Positions 9,506-18,146 of a stretch of 46,622 bases of DNA are shown piece by piece. The first letter of the stretch is position 1. The number at the start of each line of letters is the position of its first letter. The DNA lies in assembly GCA_938041445.1 (NCBI GenBank), contig CALISO010000001.1:1-46622 (forward strand), in the 5' to 3' direction. The stretch is from an uncultured Saprospiraceae bacterium. GTDB lineage: Bacteria > Bacteroidota > Bacteroidia > Chitinophagales > Saprospiraceae. Under the pieces are notes generated by a model. That model worked only from the letters and a program-made list of their open reading frames with translations, made no database searches and was not told the DNA's origin. The translations under genes and the position numbers were made by a program.

Positions 9506-11998
9506 TTATTTGATAAGACCAAATTGTTTAAAGTGGTGGTTATAGTGCTTACGTTCTAGTAGCTTCAAGTGATAACGATCTAGGTGACCAAACATCGGGT
9601 TGGGCACTGTACCTTCAGGATTTACCTTAAAGTAAGTCTGTAGGGCTTGATAGCTTTCCCAGAATGCGGTTTTTGCATCAGCAATGGATCCATATCTGAG
9701 TTCTTCTGGCTCATCTTTCTTAAAGTTAGGATGTTTAAAGTCATTCATCATCGGGATATAGTTCCACAATGAGTCTTGATAAGCTTCAATCTTGTCTTCT
9801 GATACATATATGTCGCTCTCTATCTCACCTATAGAGAGCCTATTGAAGTAGTCAAAATGCTCTACCATATGCTGAGCTGTCATCATACCCCATTTAGGTT
9901 TGGTACTTTCTGTCAATCCATCGAGCATTTGGTGAAGTGTTGACTCGGTAATCTCTATAAATGGACATTGCTTTTCGACTAATGTCAAAATAGTTGCTAC
10001 TGCAGATAATTCATCCTCTTGATCAAACACCTCTACATACCAAGTGACAACACCAGATGGGTGCTCTTTGCCTCGACTATCTCTATCTCTCTTTTCTTTA
10101 CACGTTAGTCTGACTTGTATGGTGTCGCCATGATAAATGGGTTTAAGGAAACGACACTCCTCCAATCCATAATTCGCAGCTACTGGCCCTTTAGCAGGTG
10201 ATACAAATAGTCCAGCTGCAGCTGCTAATATAAAATAGCCATGAGCAGCTCTCTTTTCAAAGATTGATCCTTCTAAAGAAGTGATGTCTGTATGGGCATA
10301 GAATACATCCCAACTAAGATTAGCAAAGTTCTGGATATCGCTATCGGTGATAGTCCTCTTATGCGTAAGTACTGACATTCCCGGTTGAATCTCTTCATAG
10401 TGGTATCTGAATGGATGCTTATCTGTATCAACATAGGCTGATCCTGGTTGATATATACCAGTAACAGCAGTCAAGGTTGTCGGGCTGCCTTGTATAGCGC
10501 ATCGTTGCATATAGTGCATAATACCTCTCATCCCTCCCATCTCTTCACCTCCACCTGCACGTCCAGGTCCACCATGAACTAGGTATGGTAATGGTGATCC
10601 ATGACCTGTACTATACTTTGCCATTTCACGATTGATTATCATAATCCTTCCATGATGCGTTGCCGCTTCTAAGGTAAAGTCTTTAGCAATCTGATTATCA
10701 GCTGTGGCAATAGAACAGACAAGTGACCCCTTGCCCATATTCGCTAACTCTGCGGCTTGCTCAATAGACTTATATGGCATAATCGTGCTGACTGGGCCAA
10801 AGGCTTCAATCTCGTGCACTCCAAGATTCTTGTATGGATCTTTCTCAAGCAACAATATTGGTGATAAGAAAGCGCCTTTATTTGCATCAGCACCAATCAC
10901 CTCTACATTATCAAGGTCTCCATAGACGATCTTTGCTGTTTTGCTTAACTCTCGTACTCTATCTCTTACTTCTTCTACTTGCTCAAGAGATGCAAGTGCT
11001 CCCATTCTGACACCATCAGCAGTTGGTGCTCCGACACCGACTTTTGCGAGTTGCTTTCCGAGTTGAATCTGAACATCTTCAACGAGGTGTTCAGGAACTA
11101 TAACTCTTCTAATTGCAGTACACTTTTGACCACATTTAGTGGTCATTTCTTTCCTAACCTCTTTGATGAATAAATCAAATTCAGGAGTGCCTGGTACGGC
11201 ATCTTCTCCAAGAATAGACGCATTGAGACTATCTGCTTCCATATTGAATGGCACAGCTTCTTGGATGATTCTTGGATGACACTTAAGCAAGCGACCTGTG
11301 GTTGCTGATCCCGTAAATGTGACAACATCTTGAGATTCTACAGTATCTAGGATAGTCCTTGCTGATCCACAGATGAGTTGTAGTGCCCCTTCTGGCAAAA
11401 TACCTGACTTAATTACTTCTCTGACAACTACCTCTGTGAGATATGACGTAGAGCTACCAGGTTTGACAACGGCTGGGACTCCTGCCATCCAATTGACAGC
11501 ACACTTTTCAAACATTCCCCATACAGGAAAATTAAATGCATTGATATGTATCGCTACACCTCGCTTTGGCACCATAATGTGATGTCCCATAAACCTGCCT
11601 CCTCTTGATAAGTCAACAACTTCTCCTTCTACATGATAACTCTGATCAGCAAAATTTCTTCTCAAAGATGCATTGGCAAATAAGTTACCAAACCCACCTT
11701 CAATATCTATCCAACTATCTGCCTTAGTAGCCCCAGTCTTATAACTTACTTTGTAGAAATCATCTTTCCTCTTAGTCAGATATAAGGCAAGCGCCTTCAA
11801 CATATTACCTCTCTCCTGGAAGGTCATATTACGCAATGCAGGGCTGCCGTGCTTTCGTCCATAATCGAGAACCTCTCCAAAATCTATCCCATCAGTCGTC
11901 ACTGTTCCTACGACGTCGCCAGTTACAGAATTATAAACTGGAGAGCCATCACCCTTGCCTTCTTGCCAACTTCCCATTACATAATTTCCAAGTTTCAT
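9506..11998 (-). CDS. paaZ: PaaZ: oxepin-CoA hydrolase / semialdehyde dehydrogenase, with extra C-terminal DinB/DUF1569-like domain
   Basis: Bifunctional ring-opening enzyme: the hydratase domain hydrolyses oxepin-CoA to an aldehyde and the ALDH domain oxidises it with NADP to 3-oxo-5,6-dehydrosuberyl-CoA. The ALDH domain spans about 1-520 with catalytic Glu254 (NMEADSLN) and Cys293 (KCGQKCTA). The MaoC-like hydratase at about 530-676 has Asp564 and His569 (LSWDVFYAHTD). These agree with the E. coli enzyme's residues to within two or three positions. E. coli PaaZ has 681 residues, whereas this one has 830. The additional 150 residues (about 680-830) resemble DUF1569/DinB-like bundles: WGMMTAQHMVEH, SLWNYI, and PMFGHL followed by KHYNHHFKQFG at the end. 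The added domain has no known role here. It lies 19 bases after paaJ and 17 before the E1 gene. Confidence 0.95.
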   Translation of the reverse strand: MKLGNYVMGSWQEGKGDGSPVYNSVTGDVVGTVTTDGIDFGEVLDYGRKHGSPALRNMTFQERGNMLKALALYLTKRKDDFYKVSYKTGATKADSWIDIEGGFGNLFANASLRRNFADQSYHVEGEVVDLSRGGRFMGHHIMVPKRGVAIHINAFNFPVWGMFEKCAVNWMAGVPAVVKPGSSTSYLTEVVVREVIKSGILPEGALQLICGSARTILDTVESQDVVTFTGSATTGRLLKCHPRIIQEAVPFNMEADSLNASILGEDAVPGTPEFDLFIKEVRKEMTTKCGQKCTAIRRVIVPEHLVEDVQIQLGKQLAKVGVGAPTADGVRMGALASLEQVEEVRDRVRELSKTAKIVYGDLDNVEVIGADANKGAFLSPILLLEKDPYKNLGVHEIEAFGPVSTIMPYKSIEQAAELANMGKGSLVCSIATADNQIAKDFTLEAATHHGRIMIINREMAKYSTGHGSPLPYLVHGGPGRAGGGEEMGGMRGIMHYMQRCAIQGSPTTLTAVTGIYQPGSAYVDTDKHPFRYHYEEIQPGMSVLTHKRTITDSDIQNFANLSWDVFYAHTDITSLEGSIFEKRAAHGYFILAAAAGLFVSPAKGPVAANYGLEECRFLKPIYHGDTIQVRLTCKEKRDRDSRGKEHPSGVVTWYVEVFDQEDELSAVATILTLVEKQCPFIEITESTLHQMLDGLTESTKPKWGMMTAQHMVEHFDYFNRLSIGEIESDIYVSEDKIEAYQDSLWNYIPMMNDFKHPNFKKDEPEELRYGSIADAKTAFWESYQALQTYFKVNPEGTVPNPMFGHLDRYHLKLLERKHYNHHFKQFGLIK

Positions 11999-12017
11999 AT
12001 CTTATCTCTTGAAGTGA

Positions 12018-13223
12018 TTAAACATTTTGTATTACTGCTGCATAGCCTTGCCCTACACCAACACACATAGTGACTAAGGCATATTTTGCATTTCGCTCTT
12101 TGAGTTCAATAGCCGCTGATAGTGCTAATCTTGCACCTGTTGCACCTAGTGGATGACCAATGGCAATTGCTCCTCCATTAGGATTGATTCTAGGATCATC
12201 ATCCGCTAGTCCCCACTCTCTTGTACATGCAAGAGCCTGAGCGGCAAATGCTTCATTGAGCTCTATGACATCAACTTGATCCATGGTAATACCAGCTTTA
12301 CCTAATGCCTTGTTGCTTGCTTGGACTGGGCCAATACCCATAATTCTTGGTTCTACACCAACAACTGCAGAACTCACAATTCTCGCTAATGGCTTTAATC
12401 CATATTTATTGACAGCAGTCTCAGATGCGATCAACGTTGCAACTGCCCCATCATTAAGACCACTCGCATTACCAGCAGTTACAGTGCCGTCTTTTTTAAA
12501 GGCTGGTCTTAATTTGGCTAGGATCTCTGCTGTTGTACCTGCTCTGATGAACTCATCTTGATCAAAGATTAAATCTTCCTTTTTTCGTCGTTGAATAGAA
12601 ACTGGAACAATCTCCTTAGCAAGTCTTCCGGAAGACTGCGATGCAGCAGCTTTTTGCTGCGACCAAGCGGCGAACTTATCTTGATCCTCGCGAGAAATGT
12701 TATACATTTCTTGTAGGTTCTCTGCTGTGATTCCCATGCCATCCGTTCCATAGGCTTTGTCCAGCTTATCATTTATAAATCTCCATCCAAAACTAGAATC
12801 AAATAGTTGTGCATCTCTACCGAATGCTTTTGATACTTTAGACATAACGAAGGGTCCACGCGTCATGTGTTCTACACCTCCAGAAATAAAGAGGTCACCG
12901 TCTCCAGCTTTGATAGCTCTGGTCGCATGAATAATTGCCGATAGTCCAGATGAGCAAAGACGATTAACTGTTTCTCCTGGAACTGTATGTGGTAGGCCGG
13001 CAAGTAACAATGCCATCCGTGCTACATTACGATTGTCTTCTCCTGCTTGATTAGCACATCCCATTATGACATCATCATATGCATCAAGTGGCACTTGATT
13101 ATTACGACCTACTAATGCCTTGATGACATGGGCTGCTAGATCGTCAGTTCTTACTGGGGATAACGTCCCAGTAAACTTACCAATAGGTGTCCTGATTCCA
13201 TCTATGATATATGCGTCTTTCAT
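12018..13223 (-). CDS. paaJ: PaaJ: 3-oxoadipyl-CoA / 3-oxo-5,6-dehydrosuberyl-CoA thiolase
   Basis: Thiolase of 401 residues, the usual length. It cleaves 3-oxo-5,6-dehydrosuberyl-CoA and later 3-oxoadipyl-CoA, releasing acetyl-CoA and finally succinyl-CoA. The three catalytic residues are visible: the nucleophile Cys90 in NRLCSSGLSAI, His357 in GGAIAIGHPLGATG and Cys387 in TMCVGVGQG. The opening DAYIIDGIRTPIGKF and the NxNGG segment match the PcaF/PaaJ branch. Its ATG overlaps the end of paaI by 4 bases (13220-13223), which suggests coupled translation. A general acetyl-CoA acetyltransferase is the alternative, but the operon position and sequence favour PaaJ. Confidence 0.93.
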   Translation of the reverse strand: MKDAYIIDGIRTPIGKFTGTLSPVRTDDLAAHVIKALVGRNNQVPLDAYDDVIMGCANQAGEDNRNVARMALLLAGLPHTVPGETVNRLCSSGLSAIIHATRAIKAGDGDLFISGGVEHMTRGPFVMSKVSKAFGRDAQLFDSSFGWRFINDKLDKAYGTDGMGITAENLQEMYNISREDQDKFAAWSQQKAAASQSSGRLAKEIVPVSIQRRKKEDLIFDQDEFIRAGTTAEILAKLRPAFKKDGTVTAGNASGLNDGAVATLIASETAVNKYGLKPLARIVSSAVVGVEPRIMGIGPVQASNKALGKAGITMDQVDVIELNEAFAAQALACTREWGLADDDPRINPNGGAIAIGHPLGATGARLALSAAIELKERNAKYALVTMCVGVGQGYAAVIQNV

Positions 13224-13651
13224 TGTGTACTGCTATTCTCTATTAATTGAATCGGTTTTCTGAATGCGGTTGTCCGCAATCTATAGTATGTTTCTCCATT
13301 TTCAGACTTTACTTCTACGTCATATTCTGATGTTTGACTTCCAAGTCGGAGTTCTTTTACTTCTGCAAATAACGTATCACCTTCCTTAGCGGATTTACCA
13401 AAAGTGATTAGTCCAGAAGTTGATACTGACACTTGATTATGACTATTGGCAGCGAACGCAAATGCACTATCTGCAAGTGCATAAGCAATACCACCATGCA
13501 TCATTCCAAATCCATTGAGCATTTCTTGCGTTACGATCATCTTCAGAATACAAGAACCTTCTGTAATAGAAACTAACTCAATACCTAACCATTGGCTAAA
13601 ATGATCTAAGTTGTACATCTTGTCGAAAACTTGTCGTGCTAGTCCACTCAT
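13220..13651 (-). CDS. paaI: PaaI: hotdog-fold acyl-CoA thioesterase
   Basis: A 143-residue hotdog-fold thioesterase. In this pathway PaaI hydrolyses ring-hydroxylated phenylacetyl-CoA and other stalled CoA esters, which frees CoA. The signature NGFGMMHGGIAYALADSAFAFA spans about 46-67, with the catalytic Asp61 at the same number as in the E. coli enzyme. The start at ATG 13651 shares one base with the end of paaH, and the end overlaps paaJ by 4 bases, so it sits tightly inside the operon. Confidence 0.93.
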   Translation of the reverse strand: MSGLARQVFDKMYNLDHFSQWLGIELVSITEGSCILKMIVTQEMLNGFGMMHGGIAYALADSAFAFAANSHNQVSVSTSGLITFGKSAKEGDTLFAEVKELRLGSQTSEYDVEVKSENGETYYRLRTTAFRKPIQLIENSSTQ

Positions 13652-14811
13652 TATGCTCCATAGAATTTCTGACCCTTACGTACCATCTTTCTCAATAGTG
13701 GGCTACACCTATATCGCTCTTCATGATACTCATCAAAGAGGATGTCCATTCTTCTCACACATTCCTCAATGCCTAATTCATCAGCCCATTTGAGTAGACC
13801 TTTAGGATAATTGACACCTTTGGTCATCGCGGTATCTATATCTTCTACAGAAGCAATTTGACGATGTACTGTATCTGCAGCTTCATTTATTAGCATAATA
13901 ATGACTCGATTAACAATAGCCGTTGCCTTATCCTTGTTTACATTTACTGGTTGATTTTCATTAGGATAAGAGTAAAATCCTTGTCCAGATTTTCGCCCAA
14001 GATATCCAGCAAGCACTAATTGCTGTTGAGTGAAAGATGGCGTATATCTTCCATCATTGAAAAATGATTTCCAAACTGTTTCAGTGACTTTGTAATTGAC
14101 ATCATGACCAATAAAATCTGTCAATTCAAACGGTCCCATTCTAAATCCACCAACTTCTTTTAGTGAAGAATCGATTTCTGCAGGAGTAGCCATTCCTTCT
14201 TCATACATTCTGATAGATTCGCTATAAAAAGGTCGGGCAACTTTATTGACAATGAAGCCGGGAGTATCTTTAGTCCTTACAACAATCTTATTCCAATCAC
14301 TGCCTATCTGCATTGCTTTTCTTACGACATCTGGATGTGTTTGCAAGGCTGGAACTATTTCAACTAACTTCATTAATGGCGCTGGATTGAAGAAGTGCAT
14401 CCCCACAAATCGTCTTGGATCTTTGAGGCTATTTGCAAGTGCGGTAATGGACAATGAAGAAGTGTTACTAGCGATGATACAATTGCTATCAACTATTTCA
14501 TCAATAGACTCAAACAGTTTGGTTTTAATGGAAAGATCTTCAACAATAGCTTCTATAACTAAGTTACTTGGTTTGATACTGCTAAGATCTGTTGTATATG
14601 TGATGTGCTTTTGGATTAATCTTTTGATTTGCTCATCTATCCTCCCTTTCTCAATTAGTCTATTGAGGATTTTTTCCAATTTCGTTTTAGATATTTCTAA
14701 GGTGTCAGGGTTAATATCATAAATGATGGTATTCCAACCCTTGCTTGCTGCAATCTGTGCAATGCCACTTCCCATTGTGCCTGCACCTATGATACTGACT
14801 GTTTGCTTCAT
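13651..14811 (-). CDS. paaH: PaaH: 3-hydroxyadipyl-CoA dehydrogenase
   Basis: NAD-dependent 3-hydroxyacyl-CoA dehydrogenase that oxidises 3-hydroxyadipyl-CoA to 3-oxoadipyl-CoA. The Rossmann motif GAGTMGSGIA lies at 9-18, followed by the acidic YDIN end of strand 2. The catalytic region MHFFNPAPLMKLVEI and the DTPGFIVNKVARPFYSE segment that opens the C-terminal domain are both present. A second, shorter C-terminal helical segment (about 290-386, NRVIIMLINEAADTVH) follows. The protein has 386 residues, longer than single-domain dehydrogenases and shorter than the 475-residue E. coli PaaH. It overlaps paaG by 4 bases and paaI by 1. Confidence 0.92.
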   Translation of the reverse strand: MKQTVSIIGAGTMGSGIAQIAASKGWNTIIYDINPDTLEISKTKLEKILNRLIEKGRIDEQIKRLIQKHITYTTDLSSIKPSNLVIEAIVEDLSIKTKLFESIDEIVDSNCIIASNTSSLSITALANSLKDPRRFVGMHFFNPAPLMKLVEIVPALQTHPDVVRKAMQIGSDWNKIVVRTKDTPGFIVNKVARPFYSESIRMYEEGMATPAEIDSSLKEVGGFRMGPFELTDFIGHDVNYKVTETVWKSFFNDGRYTPSFTQQQLVLAGYLGRKSGQGFYSYPNENQPVNVNKDKATAIVNRVIIMLINEAADTVHRQIASVEDIDTAMTKGVNYPKGLLKWADELGIEECVRRMDILFDEYHEERYRCSPLLRKMVRKGQKFYGA

Positions 14812-15584
14812 TTTCCTTTGTAAGATGGTTTCCGTTTTTCAACAAATGCTTGAATACCTTCCTTATAATCTTCACTTTCTGCTAGTTGAGTCTGCACGTT
14901 CGCTTCCAATTCAATTTGTTCTTGGAAAGTATTATTTAAGGACTCTCGGTATAATTTTTTTGTTTGTTCTAGAGCTAAAGTTGGCATTTTTGAAAGTTTC
15001 TCAGCAATATTAAATGCTTCTTCTTCAAAAATATCATCAGCAAAACTCTTATAAATCATCCCTACCCGTTCTGCTTCATTAGCACTGATCTTGTCACCCA
15101 TTAGAGCATATGCTTTAGCTCTTTGAAATCCTATCAACCTCGATAACATATATGTACCTCCGCTGTCAGGTATAAGACCAATCTTAGAGAATGCCTGTAT
15201 AAATGAAGCTGATTCTCTAGCCACTGTGATATCACAAGACAATGCAATATTTGCTCCAGCTCCGGCAGCAACGCCATTGACTCCGCAAACAACAATCTTT
15301 GACATTTCGAAGATACCTTTGACGATAGGATTATAATGTTCCTTTACTAGTCTTGAAAAATGTACAGCTTCTGGGCTCAATAGGTATTTAATATCTTGTC
15401 CAGCTGAAAAGGCCTTTCCCTTAGCAGTAAGGTAAATACATCTGACAGATTTATTATTCTCATGGTTATCTAAAGCTGCTTGTAAACCAAGTGCCATATC
15501 TCTATCAAAACTATTGAAAGTGGCAGGTCTATTCAGTGTGATTACACCAACGTTGTTTCTAACTTCTGTTTGTACTGTAGGCAT
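14808..15584 (-). CDS. paaG: PaaG: 1,2-epoxyphenylacetyl-CoA isomerase (crotonase fold)
   Basis: Crotonase-fold protein of 258 residues. PaaG converts the ring 1,2-epoxide of phenylacetyl-CoA to the seven-membered oxepin-CoA and also shifts a double bond later in the pathway. The oxyanion-hole segments are FSAGQDI (59-65) and the GVAAGAGANIALSCDI stretch (104-119). Asp140 in GLIPDSGGTYML corresponds to the catalytic Asp136 of E. coli PaaG, and the HYNPIVKGI segment is also typical of PaaG. A PaaF-type hydratase would carry two catalytic Glu, which are absent here, so PaaG is preferred. It overlaps paaH by 4 bases and begins 3 bases after paaD. Confidence 0.92.
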   Translation of the reverse strand: MPTVQTEVRNNVGVITLNRPATFNSFDRDMALGLQAALDNHENNKSVRCIYLTAKGKAFSAGQDIKYLLSPEAVHFSRLVKEHYNPIVKGIFEMSKIVVCGVNGVAAGAGANIALSCDITVARESASFIQAFSKIGLIPDSGGTYMLSRLIGFQRAKAYALMGDKISANEAERVGMIYKSFADDIFEEEAFNIAEKLSKMPTLALEQTKKLYRESLNNTFQEQIELEANVQTQLAESEDYKEGIQAFVEKRKPSYKGK

Positions 15585-15587
15585 ATA

Positions 15588-16091
15588 TTATTTAAGGCAT
15601 TTAAAGTAATCGAAAGGTTCTAAACAATCTTCACACTTGAAGAGAGCCTTGCATGCCGTAGAACCAAATTGACTTACAATAGTGGTATTTGTTGATTGAC
15701 AGTTTGTACAAGTTACTAACCTTTCACCGTTCAGGAGTGCTCGCTTATCTAACTCATTTCCTAAAGGTGGAGCAACACCATATTCTGCTAATTTTTTTCG
15801 GCCATTTTCTGATATCCAATCTGTTGACCAAGCTGGTGATAGAACAAGATTCACTTTAGGTAAATATCCTTCGGCTAATAATGCTGATGTAATATCAACG
15901 GCCATCGTATCCATTGCTGGACAACCAGAATATGTTGGTGTGAGATCAATATCAATATTCTTTCCGTCGATATCTACCCTTCTGACTACTCCTAAATCCA
16001 ATACTGATAAAACAGGGATTTCTGGATCAGGTACAGTTGATAGCAATCTTGCCACTTCTTCTGATGCGATATGTATCTGACCAACTACCAT
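15588..16091 (-). CDS. paaD: PaaD: MIP18-family metal-centre assembly protein for the epoxidase
   Basis: A 167-residue PaaD with an N-terminal MIP18/DUF59 domain (about 8-100: STVPDPEIPVLSVLDLGVV, TPTYSGCPAMDTM) and a C-terminal Cys-rich part (about 125-167) with CTNC and CEDC pairs that could bind zinc or an iron-sulfur cluster. PaaD is required for epoxidase activity in E. coli and is thought to help insert or mature a metal centre, but its exact role is not settled. Its 5' end overlaps the end of paaC by 7 bases, and paaG starts 3 bases after its stop. SufT-type MIP18 proteins lack the Cys-rich tail. Confidence 0.94.
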   Translation of the reverse strand: MVVGQIHIASEEVARLLSTVPDPEIPVLSVLDLGVVRRVDIDGKNIDIDLTPTYSGCPAMDTMAVDITSALLAEGYLPKVNLVLSPAWSTDWISENGRKKLAEYGVAPPLGNELDKRALLNGERLVTCTNCQSTNTTIVSQFGSTACKALFKCEDCLEPFDYFKCLK

Positions 16092-16831
16092 TGCATATTT
16101 GGGTAAGCTCGCTGCATATACTGTAGCTCGGTCAAGATATATCCCAGGTGTTCTGTATGAATTCCATTTTTGCCTTGAGCATACCGATTGATAATATCAT
16201 CCTTACTTAGATTAGCAGACTTTAATGTCTGAAAGACAGTGTCATAATATCTACTTTCAAACCCTTTAACATCTGATGCAATTCCCTGTTCTACTAATTC
16301 CTTTTCCCAATCATTTTGAGTGAAGAGTTCGTGAACAAATGGATAAAGAGTATCAAGAGCAGTTTGCATTTTTGTATGACTGACTTCTGTTCCATCTCCA
16401 AGACGTAGAACCCATGATTCAGAAAACCTTTGATGATACCTTGCTTCTTTTATTGCTTTAGCTGCAATAGCCGCAATGGTCTCATCAGTGGATAACATTT
16501 GCTGTTCTAATTGTAGTAACTGAAACACATCGAATAAATATTGCCTCATAATTATATGAGCAAAATCTACATTAGGCTGTTCTAATAAAATACAATTGTG
16601 GTGCTCTCTCTCAGTCCGCAAAAATGCCAAAGTATCTTCTGTAACCTGATCACCATCTATAGAAGCTAAGTATTGGAGGTATGATCTTACTTGGCCAAAA
16701 AAATCCAAACTGATATTTGTCAATGCGATATCCGTCTCTAATGTAGGTCCGTGGCCACACAACTCAGATAGTCGATGACCAAGGATCATCGCATTGTCTG
16801 ATAGTGAGAGTATGTAGGTTCTTAGTGACAT
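16085..16831 (-). CDS. paaC: PaaC: structural subunit of phenylacetyl-CoA epoxidase
   Basis: A 248-residue ferritin-like helical protein and partner of the catalytic PaaA. Typical PaaC features are LSDNAMILGHRLSELCGHGP near the start, ALTNISLDFFGQVRSYL, and EREHHNCILLEQPNVDFAH in the middle. The subunit keeps the fold of diiron oxygenases and is regarded as mainly structural, also contributing to CoA binding. The ATG at 16831 shares a base with the last base of paaB, and the 3' end overlaps paaD by 7 bases. Confidence 0.94.
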   Translation of the reverse strand: MSLRTYILSLSDNAMILGHRLSELCGHGPTLETDIALTNISLDFFGQVRSYLQYLASIDGDQVTEDTLAFLRTEREHHNCILLEQPNVDFAHIIMRQYLFDVFQLLQLEQQMLSTDETIAAIAAKAIKEARYHQRFSESWVLRLGDGTEVSHTKMQTALDTLYPFVHELFTQNDWEKELVEQGIASDVKGFESRYYDTVFQTLKSANLSKDDIINRYAQGKNGIHTEHLGYILTELQYMQRAYPNMQW

Positions 16832-17121
16832 TAGATATGTTTTAATTCGATAGGTAGTTCGTAGAAAGTAGGATGTCTATAGACTTTATCAGCAGCTGGT
16901 TGGAATATCTCACCAGCTTCATCAGATTGCGTAGCAGTTATCTCAGCTGAAGGAACTACCCAAATGCTGACACCTTCTTCACGTCTAGTGTATACATCTC
17001 TGGCATTCTCGATTGCCATCTGAGCATCAGTAGCATGTAAACTACCGACATGTCGATGTTCAAGACCATTTTTTGATCTAATAAATATCTCGTATAATGG
17101 CCATTCTTGTGTTGTACTCAT
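16831..17121 (-). CDS. paaB: PaaB: small subunit of phenylacetyl-CoA epoxidase
   Basis: A 96-residue protein starting MSTTQEWPLYEIFIRSK, with GLEHRHVGSLHATDAQMAIENARDVYTRR and the closing HPTFYELP. This matches PaaB in length and sequence. The reading frame is open further upstream to 17232, but that would overlap 94 bases of paaA, and the added residues are low-complexity, so ATG 17121 is chosen. It follows the paaA stop by 17 bases. PaaB belongs to the epoxidase gene set and is thought to bridge PaaAC units, but it has no catalytic residues. Confidence 0.94.
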   Translation of the reverse strand: MSTTQEWPLYEIFIRSKNGLEHRHVGSLHATDAQMAIENARDVYTRREEGVSIWVVPSAEITATQSDEAGEIFQPAADKVYRHPTFYELPIELKHI

Positions 17122-17138
17122 ATTATTAATGTTGATAG

Positions 17139-18098
17139 CTACGAGGCCAATTTCGCTTTTTGGTTCTTCTTGATTACTTGCTTTTCGGAGTAAGCCAATG
17201 CTGCTTCCCTTACCCAAGCACCTTCTTCCCAAGCATCGACACGGGCTTTTAATCGTTCGGTATTACAAGGTCCATTTCCTTTGACCACAGTCCAGAACTC
17301 ATCCCAATCAATCTCGCCAAAGTCGTAATGCCCTCTCTCATCATTCCATTTTAAATCTGGATCTGGAATAGTAAGGCCTAAGTATTCAGCCTGAGGTACT
17401 GTGATGTCAATAAACTGCTGGCGCAATTCATCATTAGTTTTTCTTTTTATCTTCCACTTGACTGAGAGCTCAGTATTAGGTGAATCTTCATCCCTTGGGC
17501 CAAACATCATTAATGATGGCCACCAGAACCTATTCAACGCATCTTGTGCCATTGCTTTTTGCTCTGGTGTTCCTTGCGCTAGCCCAAGCATAATCTCATA
17601 GCCTTGTCTTTGATGAAAGCTTTCTTCCTTACAGATACGTACCATTGCTCTTGCATAAGGGCCAAATGAAGTTCGTGTTAACATTACCTGATTGATAATA
17701 GCAGCACCGTCAACTAACCAGCCTATTGTGCCGATATCCGCCCAACTTAATGTCGGATAATTAAAAATAGAAGAATACTTTGCTTTTCCAGTATGCAATT
17801 GATCGAACATCTCGTCTCGCGATATCCCAAGAGTCTCTGCAGCCGAATATAAATAGAGACCATGCCCTGCTTCATCTTGCACTTTAGCTAATAGACCGAC
17901 TTTTCGTCTTAAAGATGGAGCTCTAGTAATCCAATTACCCTCTGGAAGCATACCTACAATCTCACTATGTGCATGCTGTGATATTTGTCTGATATGTGTT
18001 TTTCTATATTTCTCAGGCATCCAGTCCTTTGGCTCAATCTTACCACCGGCATCGATACGTTGCTGGAATAGCTCTTCTAATTGTATTTGATCACCCAT
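17139..18098 (-). CDS. paaA: PaaA: catalytic diiron subunit of phenylacetyl-CoA epoxidase
   Basis: Catalytic subunit of ring-1,2-phenylacetyl-CoA epoxidase, 319 residues. It inserts one oxygen atom from O2 into the aromatic ring of phenylacetyl-CoA using electrons from PaaE. Long blocks are shared with E. coli Paa[62 protein letters not shown] and [20 protein letters not shown]. The Glu/His pairs in DEAGH and KEESFH are iron ligands. The start at ATG 18098 lies 48 bases below the paaE stop. This is the most diagnostic gene of the operon. Confidence 0.97.
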   Translation of the reverse strand: MGDQIQLEELFQQRIDAGGKIEPKDWMPEKYRKTHIRQISQHAHSEIVGMLPEGNWITRAPSLRRKVGLLAKVQDEAGHGLYLYSAAETLGISRDEMFDQLHTGKAKYSSIFNYPTLSWADIGTIGWLVDGAAIINQVMLTRTSFGPYARAMVRICKEESFHQRQGYEIMLGLAQGTPEQKAMAQDALNRFWWPSLMMFGPRDEDSPNTELSVKWKIKRKTNDELRQQFIDITVPQAEYLGLTIPDPDLKWNDERGHYDFGEIDWDEFWTVVKGNGPCNTERLKARVDAWEEGAWVREAALAYSEKQVIKKNQKAKLAS

Positions 18099-18146
18099 AT
18101 ATAATTCTTATTAAGTGTTTCTAAATTTAACCAATTCAGTTGATAT

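Noticed and set aside
15588-16091. PaaD as a housekeeping SufT/MIP18 protein
   Set aside because: The Cys-rich tail and the position between paaC and paaG identify PaaD.
16831-17232. A longer 133-residue PaaB
   Set aside because: The added 37 residues overlap paaA out of frame and match no PaaB. The 96-residue form from 17121 is normal.
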